From Tanypteryx hageni (Eukaryota > Arthropoda > Insecta > Odonata > Petaluridae): a stretch of 64,000 nucleotides of DNA. The first letter of the stretch is position 1. Each line of letters begins with the position of its first letter. The stretch spans positions 35,220,117-35,284,116 of the forward strand of contig CM054113.1 of assembly GCA_028673005.1 (NCBI GenBank). The letters run 5' to 3'. Of the stretch, positions 25,440 through 36,660 are shown in pieces. Under the pieces are notes generated by a model. The model worked only from the letters and a program-made list of their open reading frames with translations. It searched no databases and was not told where the DNA came from. Position numbers and translations under genes: made by a program.

Positions 25440-25872
25440 GGGAATAATTTTGAAATGAGAAAAAAGTCTGCTACGACCGAGATTCGAACCCGGTTCTTCC
25501 ACTTGCCGGGCGGCTATTCTATTCAATTTTCTTTTTTCTGACCGAGGATGTTTTCTTGGTTGGGACGGAACTAGCCAAGTTAGTACCAAACTGCCCCAAC
25601 GGATGTCCTCGAAGAGATACAACGAAGAAAACTCCTCCCTCTCAAATGGTGAGATTGCCGGTGTATTCGGTGTATCTCTTCGAGGACATCCGTTGGGTCA
25701 GTTTGATTCTAGTTTTGCTAATTCCGTCCCAACCAAGAAAACATCCTCGGTCAGAAAAAAGAAAATTGATCTGCTACGATAGTTCAGTGGTAGAATAGCC
25801 GCCCGGCAAGTGGAAGAACCGGGTTCGAGTCTCGGTCGTAGCAGACTTTTTTCTCGTTTCAAAATTATTCCC
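25440..25872. repeat. 433 bp palindrome inside the hAT MITE
   Basis: The outer ends GGGAATAATTTTGAAA and its complement pair. The arms continue through the tRNA-like segment, a GACCGAGGATGTTTTCTTGG block and GGATGTCCTCGAAGAGATAC, leaving a loop of about 45 bases near 25645. The arms are not identical. The left arm lacks about 20 bp corresponding to the 5' part of the tRNA-like sequence and has substitutions in its inner part. Confidence 0.9.
25773..25843 (+). tRNA. tRNA-like gene (anticodon position GGC), probably transposon-borne
   Basis: A 71-nt cloverleaf folds well. The acceptor stem GCTACGA/TCGTAGC pairs at all seven positions, with discriminator A. The D arm is GTTC-AGTGGTA-GAAT, the T arm is CCGGG-TTCGAGT-CTCGG, and a run of T follows at 25846. 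Internal promoter boxes are recognisable (GTTCAGTGGTAGA and GGTTCGAGTCTC). The anticodon stem has one mismatch (798/814), and the loop CCGGCAA has C where U33 is almost universal, with GGC at the anticodon position. The D arm resembles tRNA-Gly. No intron is present. Its location in a palindrome within a hAT MITE, with a truncated mirror copy at about 25467-25528, argues for a tRNA pseudogene or Pol III-transcribed repeat rather than a working tRNA. Confidence 0.5.
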
Positions 25873-25965
25873 GCCATAAATGATATCTAATGAATACTCC
25901 TGTTGATAAGGTGGACCGGATGAAATCACTGCGCGGGCCGTAGCTTGGGAACCCCTGGTCTACAT

Positions 25966-28628
25966 AAAAAAATAGTTTCTACGTATTTTCGTGCTTCAAA
26001 ATGTGTCCCAAATTTTCAAACAAGGCAACGTATTATGCCAGTATTATGTTTGTATTATTATGTCGGTGCTAAAAGAAAGAACATTTGAGATCTACCATGA
26101 CGTTTTAGATGTAGTATGGACTAACTCACGTAATTGACGCGACATTGCGAAGAAAACCCCTTCGGCTAACTAGCTTAAAGTGGTGGCGTGGGCTTTAACT
26201 GCTTGTCCATTAAAACCCTTCTAAAAATAGTTTGCAGCCTTTTTAATTCTCTCAGCGATGATGTCAGATTAGTCATTTGTTCTTGTTGAATTCAACTTCC
26301 TTGGAGTTGGTTTGTTCGTCTTTAAAAGGGAAAGATGAACGCCCTTCGGATCGATGAGGTCTTCCTTCATTTTTATTTCAACTCGTTCGGCGTTTCTCTT
26401 CCATTTTTTTGATTTTTCACTTCATTTTTGTTTTTGTATATAATATGTCTCATTAGCCTCGACTTTAGAATGAAGTACGCATGAATACAGATTTCAATAT
26501 ACTACATTCTTCATAGATTCATATATTGCTTTCATAGTAATGTGCATATGAAAGATAAAATATGTCAAATAGATATAATCTATCAAATTCTTGTGGAAAT
26601 ACTAGATAAGCTACTTATTTGAATTTTAAATGACTGATAATTGCGTGCAACCGACCGATAGACTTAAAAATTCTATAAAGTATAATTTTCAGAAAGCGTT
26701 TCCATTCCATTCTGCCATTCATATTTTCCCAAAAACATTGGACTTGATATTAAAATATTTTATTTTTAAATTATTTAAAATTGAAATACGAAAACAGAAA
26801 TGTAGCAAGATGAAAACAGTTTAATTAGTTCGACAATAAAATCCGGTAACTTTTCAAATTGTTCGGATAAATTCGTTTTTATTCAGGAAAACTAACTTCT
26901 TGTCAATAGGACATTTTACTAAAAATGGCTACATTACTCGCTGCTATAGAATCGGGGATAAAAGCTCGTTGTTAATGTATTTTGATAAACAAAAATATTG
27001 ACATAAATTAATATTGGAAATATTCGTGAATTTGAAACTCAATGGATGAAAAAATGCAAATCTTTTAGCCAAATGTAATCGAAAAAAAATATTTCATTTC
27101 AATTTTATACTTGATGTTTTACTGAATTTAGGAGCAAACTTCTTGAATGCAAGCGTGAGATGTTTGACTTTCTCACTAACTTTTCTGCTACTACTTCCTT
27201 TTAATTTCTATTTTTCACATTGCCTGCAATATTTAAGATGGATTACCAAATTACTCCGTTTTTGCATTTTTCCTTCTTATTGATTTTATCTACCCCGGAT
27301 GTAAATAATGCATTACTCTTTCTTTTTATATCCATTTTACCCCTTAAAATTTTTTTAAAACATCTCTGCGAGGTTGAGTGACTCTTAGTACAAGTACGAC
27401 ACTGAAGACTGGCTGAAGAACAAAGCGAAGAGTTCATTTCACCGCGTGGCATTATCGAGGACCGAATATACAGATTATATTTTAGCTGTGATGAAATTTA
27501 TATTTACTGATATTCAATTTACTTGAAGGTCATTCACACTAGTTATCATATGAATGAGAACCAGTTCAATCGTGCCTAATGCCGTTCGAATTAAGCAATT
27601 CGTCCTTTTCTAAGTTGGGAAAGAGGATTTTCACTAGTTGCCGGAAAATAATTTTGTTCATTTTGAAGATGGCTTAGAATTTTTCAACGGTCTTATTGCT
27701 AAATCTTTTGCAAGTAAAACGTTCTCCTTTGGTATACTTTTTCTTTATCCTTCTCGTTTTTATTTGCCCCTAATCTGGGAAAGGTCTAAGGCGGATCTTG
27801 CATATTCATGCACTGGTTAAAATGCCCTCAAACACAGTAGGTTAACAGTATGAAATTTGTTATACCACGAAACTCTAAAAAAAGAAAATAGATACTTTTT
27901 ATCAAATGTAAATTACAATAATTTTAAATACCCCAGCAAATGTTTTGAATAGGGTTTTTTTCAAAATGCATATAAATGGGAATGTTTGTTATGTTCGACA
28001 ACTTATAAGAAAAGACAATGTTCTCCGTTGAATATTATACGAGTTGAGGCACTTTTTTATTTTCGATAAAGGGGCTGACATTCCGTCCGAAGTTAGGTGC
28101 ATCATACCGGGGCTTCCACATATTCCTGATATCCGTAACCACGCAAACATCTTTAATTTTGTTTTATGTTTGCATGTATATCATCATAATCATCGCCATA
28201 AGTAATCTGTTCGCAGAAAGATCAACAATTATCATTAGTAAAACCTGATTCTCTTCGTACTCCTGTTTTCCGCAATCTTCCTCATTTCTTGGCAGCTCTC
28301 TTTCCCTTTCAAGTTTTTTGTCAGCTGAAAAATTTTCCTTCCTCTTTCTCTTTCCACTTTTATTTCTAACACCTCTTTAATCCTTCAACATGGAGACAGT
28401 GGATTGATGCCGTGATTGATATTTCAAGATTTTTAATGATTTTATTCTGCATTTTTTTTGTTTGAGAATGCAAGACATATGCACCGTTTACTATGGGGAT
28501 TTACTTTACAGGCTTTTTACATTAGTATATGGAAAAGTCCCTGTATTTATAAACGCTGAAACTGATACTCATAGCCTCATGTTACGTCACCGGAAACTTC
28601 CCAGGAAGAAACCTTACGTTTTTATATG
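25966..28628. other. AT-rich stretch without recognised features
   Basis: No coding domain, RNA or repeat family was recognised. A pyrimidine-rich patch lies at about 28250-28380. Confidence 0.5.
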
Positions 28629-29469
28629 CAGGGAGATTTAAAAGTTTTAGTCAACCGGTTAGGAGGTTGTTGGCGATGTTATTTTGAGCCGGAAATTTAA
28701 ATAAACTTTTTTCCGGTTCGCTACCGTTTTTGAGTTTAGTCCTTTTTGAAGAAAATTAAACAAATAAATGAATTTATTTAGATGTTGTTGCTTTTATTAA
28801 ACATATTTCATTATAACTATTTACTGTTATACAAAACAAGAAAGTGATATACCTCTGCACACAGGGACGCCTCGCAGGGAGATCACTCAGAGCAGTTGTT
28901 GTGATGAGGGATTTTGAATGGAAAAGTCCGTTTTACACGATCCAAAATGCAAAGAAGAGACGTGAAAACGGAAAAGAGTTAATAAATTCACAATCTCTTC
29001 TTGTTTCGTAAAACAGTAAATAGTTGTAATAAAAGATGTTTAATGATAGTAACTAAAACTAAATATATGCATTTATTCGTTTAATTTTCTTCAAAAAGGC
29101 TAAATGTCCTAACTCGAAAGCGATAGCAAATCGGATATAAGTTTATTTAAATTTCCTTTTCCAAATAACATCCCCAAGAGTGCCGTAGTCAGGGGGGTGC
29201 AAGGGTGCATGGACACTCCCCAAACTACTCCAGATGTGAACTTTTCAGCGCGTTAATCAACACAGTAATAATGTTAATTAAAACGCGACCGTAGTATCAA
29301 TGTTAATCAATAGTTCTTTAAAATTTAATAAATTATTTATGAGAGTATTAATTTATATATTTTTATTATTAAAAAAATAGTATAGTGCACCCCAAAACCA
29401 AATTTCTGGCTACGCCATTGATCCCCAACAACCTTCTAATTGGATGACTATACCTTTTGAATCACCCTG
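28629..29469. mobile_element. mariner-type foldback MITE interrupted by a hAT MITE
   Basis: The left end CAGGGAGATTTAAAAG pairs with the right end, which in reverse complement reads CAGGGTGATTCAAAAG. This is the CAGGGTG start typical of mariner-family termini, with TA following on the right at 29470-29471. The arms continue inward for over 200 bp: GGTTGTTGG, AAATTTAAATAAACTT, TTTTTGAAGAAAATTAAAC and AACTATTTACTGTT occur on the left up to about 28850 and inverted on the right from about 28998. The right arm is split by a 243 bp insertion. No coding capacity. Confidence 0.85.
29178..29420. mobile_element. 243 bp hAT-type MITE nested in the mariner foldback element
   Basis: The terminal sequences GAGTGCCGTAGTC and (reverse complement) CAATGGCGTAGCC are flanked by the perfect 8 bp duplication ATCCCCAA at 29170-29177 and 29421-29428. 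Removing the element and one repeat restores continuity of the host foldback arm, which confirms the insertion. Confidence 0.9.
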
Positions 29470-30142
29470 TATTAGATACTTATTCTTGAATTTAGATTCT
29501 ATGTTGTTAGATATCAAATATCTCTACAAAGGGGATATTTCCTTCGTATTCCAAATAAATCGCAAAATACACGGAAATATCAGGTATCTCCAACCTTAAT
29601 GTTAATCTGAACCGAAACAGTTTCAACAGTTAAGTTCTTCGAAAGGTATTTGAGTTTCTCATAATGTCAGGTTGTAAGCAAGGAACAAAACCGACGAAGC
29701 GTGAAACACTCGCTCCGTTGTGTACGTGACGCAATGAATCGAAGGTCGCGCAAGAGGCATACTAGATAATGCGCTCCTTCATGAATAATCCAACATGAAG
29801 GTCAAGACCTGGGAGCACTAAAAACTCTCGGGACGTATTTGCGCGCATATATCACGTTTGTTCGACGGATGAAGACTAAGCGATTGCCCACGGCTCCCAG
29901 TAAGTCGATTGGCGGCGTAATTGGTGTGACTTGTGCAAAGAGAGAGAGAGGCGGTTCGCTTTGAGGGACCCAGCCGAAGCAAAAGGGAGAACACTTTCCG
30001 CGTTTCTTTGCTTGCAAAATACCCGCTGCTTTACCGGAAACGGACTTTCTGAAAGATTCTTTACCTTCCGAGCTACCGAATCGAAGAAAATTGAAGTACA
30101 CCAATCCCTCGATTTAAACGAGAGATGCGTTCTCGAAAATCG

Positions 30143-30187
30143 CCGTGTAAATCAAAACCGTGTAAATCAAAACCGAGTAAATCGAAA
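30143..30187 (+). repeat. 15 bp tandem repeat, three units
   Basis: The unit CCGTGTAAATCAAAA occurs twice exactly, and a third time as CCGAGTAAATCGAAA. Related phrases (CCGTGTAAATCGAA, CCGTGTAAAACCGAAA) recur at 31235-31310, so both may belong to one degraded element. Confidence 0.9.
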
Positions 30188-30599
30188 CTAACACTTCATA
30201 TAAATTTTTTTTTAGGTTCCTATTTATTTAATAATAAAGCTTATTTTGTAAATTTGATTTATAAGAGCCTATATATTTATCGGACATTTGAATTCGGATG
30301 TAATCGGTATATAATAATTTGCTTATGTACCTCTGTCTGGAACGCTCTTTGAACTTGAATTACTCGAAGAATAAACAAGCATTTGTCCTGATTCCTTTTT
30401 TCTATAGGTTTTATTTAGCGGAACTGGAATTTAGTTTGGATTCTTTCACTTATATAAACGACTATATAGATGTAGAATAAAAAAGAAGGGGATATGTGGA
30501 GGGAAATTGGAAGGAAGGGATATAGAATGGAAAGTACATAGAGAGTAACGGAGGTATAGAATTAGCAAAAGACGGGAGGAAAGAAATTAAGAAGGAGAC

Positions 30600-30750
30600 G
30601 GAGAAAAAGAGGGAGAGCTATGGATTAAGACAGGAGGGAATGAGATAGGGGGAGGTGAGGCAAAAGAGAGGCAGAGAGAGAGAGAGGGAGAAAGAGAGAG
30701 AGAGAGGGAAAGAAAAGAAGGGAGGGAGAGAGGGAGAGCGAGAGGGAGGG
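30600..30750. repeat. GA-rich low-complexity tract
   Basis: About 150 bases of nearly pure purine on the plus strand with interspersed AGAG and GGGAGAG motifs. Confidence 0.9.
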
Positions 30751-33192
30751 AATATTACTATTTATTTATTATTATCATTTACCATATCTTACTGATTTTT
30801 CATATGGAAATCAAATATATTTGGAATATTTATATCATAATCACGTCATTTTTTGCGGGTAATTACGCTAGTAATAATATAAACATTATATGAATGAACC
30901 TTCACATTAAATAAAAAAGAAATTTATAAAAGAAATTTGAACACAGAAGTAATGATAGAGTAAACATTATAGAAAGTAACACTGATATTATACTAAATAA
31001 AAACTTCACATAATCTGAGAAAATCAAAATTGAATTAATGAAAAAACATATTAACAAGGAAATACGTTCTATTATAAAGTTGAAAAAAAAACTAATTTAA
31101 CGAAAACTTCATAAAATGTCTCCTCAATCACTGTCATCTTCAGTGTCATAAATTTACCAATAGATCCAGTATAAATCGAGAATTAGTCGCACTTTCTTGA
31201 CTGTGTAAAACTGAAACGATGTACATTAAGTCCGTGTAAATCGAAGGATGGTCGCATTTTCTTTACCGTGTAAAACCGAAACCGTGTACATCAAGTACCG
31301 TTTAAATTGATTTAGATTATTTATACTGATTATTACTCGATGTAATGACATTACAACCAAAGGTAAAAAAGGTGAAAGGGGGATATCAATTGAAAAAAGC
31401 ACGATCCATGGGCATTCAAAAATTCGTTTTAATCAAGAATAATCTTTTAATAATGGACCTACTTATGATAAGTGAAATGTCTTTCTCTATTTAGTTACAA
31501 TGACAAAGACAGAAATATATTTTAAACACCCTCCTCCATTATCTTATTTTGACCGATGCAGCAATCGAGGAAAACTTAGAAAAATGTAACTGCATCACAA
31601 AATAATTAAGCATATTTATTTTAAATTAATACAGAAATATTGTAATTCATTTTATTTTTACGATATTTAGATCCACGACTGGTAAAAGAAGTTTATCACT
31701 ACTTGGACGAAGAGTATAATAAAATGAACAGCAAAATCCATTATACATAATGTGTACTGTACCTTATACGTTACTTGCTGTGAGACTGATAATAGTACAC
31801 AAACAAGGAATGTTAATTAGCAATATTATGCTCACTGAATTATGCTTCATTACTGCATGATATGAGTTTTTGGATGCAAAAGGAAAATTATTCCTAATAA
31901 TCATCACGAAATAAATATAAGAATATTAGCCAAAAACGAATATGGAAACTATTTCTAATTACGGCAAAATTTGTTTACTGGAAAAACATTTCCATATGAT
32001 TCTTGAATATTTTAATTAAGTTATAGAATAGACTATTTTAAACGAACAAAATTTAAAAAGATGGAAAGTCCTTGAATTGATTTATTATGCATGAGCATAT
32101 AAAGTTTAACTAAAATTTAAAAAGGAGAAAAAATCCTGTACTGGATTTTTTTCCTCGTATTTCAAAACATTTTATATGAAATTTTTTTGGTCAGTTAAAA
32201 ATCATTGAAACTGATTAATCATGATTCAAAAATTGGAAATTTGGAAACAGAAAATAAATAACTGATTAAATGATTGAACAAGATGAAATATGATTGTTTC
32301 GGGGAAAATTTGTTTCATTTTTCGACGAAAGATGTATTCCATGTTCAACTTGCACAAGAAAACCATAATTTTCATGCATATTTGATAACACGTTTTCGAA
32401 ACTCTTGATAATCGAGATGAAAAAACGCTTTCGCGCCAGCGAATTTGCCAAAATTAAACAGTCGGTAAACCTTTCGGTTTTTCGAATTGCCGATGCGGAG
32501 AGTGAAAAAACTACCCGTGTTAACAGTTAACTGGGGCGAAATTAGGAACCCGTTTCCTTCCTATGGGTTTTAGACATCGTAACGAGGTACTCTGGGCTTT
32601 GGCAAACATTGAAACCCTTTGACCCTTCAATCTACTCCTTTGAAACACGCACATACACGCCAACGCTCTTCCTTGTTCTATATATCTCTTCCACTCCACC
32701 CCTCTTCCTTTCGCGGTCTATACCCTAGAGGAAGCTGTATGCTGTCCACTTCGTGTACCTTGTGGGCAACCTGTTCCTTGACGTAGATCCTAAACATGCA
32801 TTGGAGGCAGGTAGTAATTACTACTTCCTGTAACGCAGGGCAAAGCTTCCCTTCGAGGAAGAATCAAAGAAAGGGAGATTTTTTTATAGTATCGAAGTCT
32901 ATTAGATATGTCGTCAATTTGCGTTTGAATCAGATCCTCTGGAAAGAATATCAGTATCAGAATATTGTGAAATAGTAATTCATTTATCACGAAATAATTA
33001 TATACAATAATAAAATAAGCTAACTGTACAAAATACATCAATACGTTAATATAGCATAAAATAATTTGGTATATTGTCTCAACTTTGAAAAGTACCGCTT
33101 TGGAATATCTTGTACAAGAATGGGTCGCAGTCTCACATCATGATACTAATTAATGGAATTTGGCGCTAAAAACATTTTCCCTCATATTTAAA

Positions 33193-33450
33193 ATCTGATA
33201 TGGCCAACACATGACTTTCTTCATACCTGTAATATTTCTAAAAATTCCAAATATGTTAAATGATAATGAATATTTCAAGGAACTGAAAGAAAAATTTAGA
33301 CTTTACGAAGAACAGAAATAGACTCATACTGTAGCCTTTTTATATTGGATATAGCCAGGAATGTCCAACATTTAAGAAAACAAACAGGTGCGTTACTAAC
33401 AATAAGACGTAACTAAGCGTCAATTGTTAACAACAGTCGCCGATAGGTTG
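33193..33450. mobile_element. MITE copy with the GATGTGGCCAC-type terminus (left part)
   Basis: Begins ATCTGATATGGCCAACACAT and continues GACTTTCTTCATACCTGTAA, matching the left arm of the element at 39390-40507 over about 150 bp, including the ACAGAA(A/T)T(A/G)..CTCA..C.GTAGCC block. A matching right terminus was not found, so the copy is probably truncated. Confidence 0.65.
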
Positions 33451-33743
33451 TGGTAGCTAAAAAATTAGTTTTAAAATATCTTTTAAACGATGCATTATAT
33501 GGGAAAATGATTCAACAAAGGTTGTAGAAATTAAATTCCCTACAACATTTATTTCAATACGTTTTTACATACATATATCAAATATTAAAGCAAATATTTC
33601 AAAATAACGGATGTGACAAGAGTAAACACCAACTTCCGGTTGATCGATCTTTACCAGAAACTAATCAATTCTTGTGACTGTCATAAAAATGTAAAATATA
33701 AAATTTTGCGTTGACCTGATTATAGTTTTTGAGTTAGAGCACA

Positions 33744-33746
<3 letters not shown>

Positions 33747-33796
<50 letters not shown>
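33747..33796. repeat. (TA)n microsatellite
   Basis: About 50 bases of TA at the left boundary of the 33.8-36.7 kb array. Confidence 0.97.
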
Positions 33797-33797
<1 letters not shown>

Positions 33798-34201
33798 AAA
33801 TTTTAAGAATATTATACCTTTTCCACATTTGACTAATAATGCCACACATTTCTACCAAATTTTAAATATATACCACACTTAGAAGTGAAATAACTATTAT
33901 CTATTTGTTTAAATTTCGAAATTGGACAGAAATGTGTGAAATTAGTACCTTTAATTGGATAAAGTACAATATTCCTCAATTTGAAAATTTAAAGCATTGT
34001 TTTAATCAAATATTGTTGCATAAGGAAAGATGGGGTGCAGAGGTGAAATCTTTAGAATTAAAACAAGATTTCTAATAATGTTATATCTCTCAGAAAAATT
34101 AATGTTTATCTGGTTAAATGAAATGCTTGCAGAATGCAAGCACCAGCTACTTGTCATTATATATAGACGTTCCTTACAGATGAGGAGTAACATAACATAT
34201 A

Positions 34202-34207
<6 letters not shown>

Positions 34208-34254
<47 letters not shown>
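34208..34254. repeat. (TA)n microsatellite in array unit 1
   Basis: Lies between the GAGGAGTAACATA block and the AATGTTTATGAACTTCC block, a position that is empty in the unit near 34990. Confidence 0.97.
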
Positions 34255-34257
<3 letters not shown>

Positions 34258-36568
34258 AGGATATTAATGTTTATGAACTTCCAGACGAGCGGCAGAATCG
34301 AAATATTTTTTATTGGTAGAACTAATCGCAAAACCGACTAGAAAAAACGAACATTTTCAACAATGCTGCCGCTAAAAATTCGAAGTGGTTTAAACAAATT
34401 TTCAAGGTTTTTGTATTTCCGAATGTGCTTCGGAGCTGAAATTCTTTTATTAAGTAGAATTTATAAAAAAAACGAAGTAGGAATTATACAATTTTGATAT
34501 TTAAATGTTTTGGTAGTTAAAAATTCTTCAAGTTTAAAGAAATAGGTAAATGTCTAGATATTACCGGGCGAGATAGGGAGCTGACACTTTTTTGTAATTT
34601 AGATCTTATTCTGTATAAACCAATAAGCATTTCAATGCGTGCATGATATTGCGACCCTTAAAAACGAATTAATGTAAATATTTAGATAAATGTTATTTCA
34701 CTTCTAAATGAACTACAAATTTAAAATTTGGCAGAAATGTGTGTCATTATTAACCCAAATGTGAAAAATTGTAATATTCCTAAAATTGCAAAAATTACTG
34801 ATTGTTTTACTCCATTATTGTTCTATAAGGATAAAACGAAAATCGGTCAAGAGGAGAAATCTAATGAATTAAAGAAATATTTCCCATGATGAAATATCTC
34901 TCTGGAAAATTAATATTTTTTCAAGGTGCGATGAAATGCTTACAGTATGCAAGTACCTTCTACTAGTCATTCTATATAGACGTTTCTTAAAGAGGAGGAG
35001 GAGGATACAGGAGGACACTAATGTTTAGGCACTTCCAGATGAGCAGGAGATTCGAAAATTTTTTTTAGGTAGGATTTTGTGCAAAACCGACCTGAAAAAA
35101 TAAAAATCTTAAAAAAGTGCAACAATGCGGCCGCTAAAAATTAGCAATTTTTTAAACAAAATTTCAAGATTTATGTATTTCCAAATGTGCTACGGAGCTG
35201 AAATTTTTTTTAGTGGTGGCATTTGAAAAAAAAACGAAATAGGGATTATAGAAATTTTGATATTTTTATTTGTTTGGCTGCTAAAAATTCTTAAAGTTTA
35301 TATAAATAGGTAGATGCTCAGTCACTAAGCCGGAAGTTTGGACGCTGAAATTTTAAAATTATTTAGAAGTTAGTCTATCTAAACGAATAAACATTTAAAT
35401 TTCTCCATAAATTTATTATTTTGGCCGTAAAAAATTATTTAAATTTAAATAATTAGATAAATGGTATTTCACATCTATTTGTTCTATTAATTTAAAATTT
35501 GGCAGAAATGTGTGGCATTATTCACTCAATGTGGGAAGAGTATAATATTTAGAAAATTGTAAAAATTAGTGATTGTTTTACTCCATTATATTTCCATAAT
35601 GAAAAAACGAAAACCCGTCTAGAGGAGAAATCTTTAGAATTAAAGAAATATTTCTCATGATGAAATATCTTTCTGAAAAATTAATGTTTTTTTTAAGGTG
35701 AGATTAAAATGCTAGCACTATGCGAAATTTTAAAGTTGTTTAGACGTTAGGGCATTGAAGCAAAAAACATATGACAATCTCCAACAAAGCTTTATTGTGG
35801 TCGTTAAAAGTTTTTTAAATTTAAACAATAAAATTAATATTATTTCACTTCAAGATGTGCTAAAACTTGAAAATTTGACATAAATGTGTGAAATTAGTAC
35901 CTCACATTGGATAAAGTATAATATTCTTAAAATTGCAAATTTAAGGCATTGTTTTAATAAAATATTGCTCAATACGGAAAGATCGAAATTGGGTGTAGAG
36001 GTGAAATCTTTTGAATTAAAAAAATGTTTCAAATGATGTTAAAGCTCTCTGAAAAATTAATGTTTATCTGGGTGAGATGAATTGCTTGCAGAATGTAAGC
36101 ACCAACTAATTGTCATATCGTTATATATCGACGTTTATTACAGAGGAGGAGGATAAAACAGATAACCTATATATAACATATCGGAGAATACTAATGTTTA
36201 GGCACTTCCAGATGAGCTGGAGATTCGAAATTATTCTCTTAGTTAGGATTTTTTGCAAAAACGAAAATATTGAAGAAGTGCAACAATGCGCTTAAAATTC
36301 GCAATTGTTTAAACAAGTTTTCAAGGTTTATGTATTTCCAGAAATGTGTGGCATTATTAATCCAATGTGAAAAAGGTATAATATTCCTAAAATTGCAAAA
36401 ATTAGCTATTGTTTTACTCCATTATTGTTCCATAAGAATAAAATGAAAATCGGTCTACAGGAGAAATATTTATACTTAAAGAAATACTTCTCATGATGAA
36501 ATATCTCTCTGAAAAATTAATGTTTTTTCAAGGTGAGATGAAATGCTTGCAGTATGCAAACACCTCCT

Positions 36569-36570
36569 AC

Positions 36571-36634
<64 letters not shown>
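36569..36634. repeat. (GT)n-(TA)n microsatellite at the array end
   Basis: A short GT run grades into about 50 bases of TA immediately after the CTTGCAGTATGCAAACACC core of the last array unit. Confidence 0.97.
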
Positions 36635-36637
<3 letters not shown>

Positions 36638-36660
36638 CCTCCTCTGTAAGAAGTCTATTT

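Larger units (their letters stand above)
25241..25957. mobile_element. non-autonomous hAT-type MITE, 717 bp
   Basis: Left end CAGGAGTCACCAAAGG and right end (reverse complement) CAGGGGTTCCCAAGC form the CAGnGGTTCCCAAA-type termini of hAT elements. Both ends are flanked by the perfect 8 bp duplication GTCTACAT, at 25233-25240 and 25958-25965. There is no transposase. The interior is dominated by a 433 bp palindrome with a tRNA-like sequence. Confidence 0.9.
29472..33190. other. AT-rich stretch with a 15 bp minisatellite and a GA tract
   Basis: Apart from the two simple repeats listed within it, and a second cluster of CCGTGTAAA-type phrases at 31190-31310, I recognise nothing. Open frames around 29802-30191 have no domain. 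Confidence 0.5.
33797..36660. repeat. diverged tandem array, units about 0.75-1.2 kb
   Basis: Several phrases recur in fixed order. GAAATGCTTGCAG.ATGCAAGCACC lies near 34120, 34934, 36077 and 36541. A TAGACGTT..TTACAGAGGAGGA block follows it. AATGTTTAGGCACTTCCAGA lies near 34267, 35021 and 36193. GGCAGAAATGTGTG(T/G)CATTATT lies near 34729, 35502 and 36336. The last phrase also occurs inverted at about 33840-33860, and the GAGGAGGAAC block is inverted at about 36640, so the array edges are inverted relative to the body. No coding capacity. Confidence 0.85.

Noticed and set aside
34002..34341. Ile-Tyr repeat reading frames over TA tracts (also near 16.8, 33.7, 36.6 and 55.0 kb)
   Set aside because: Pure translation artefacts of dinucleotide repeats.
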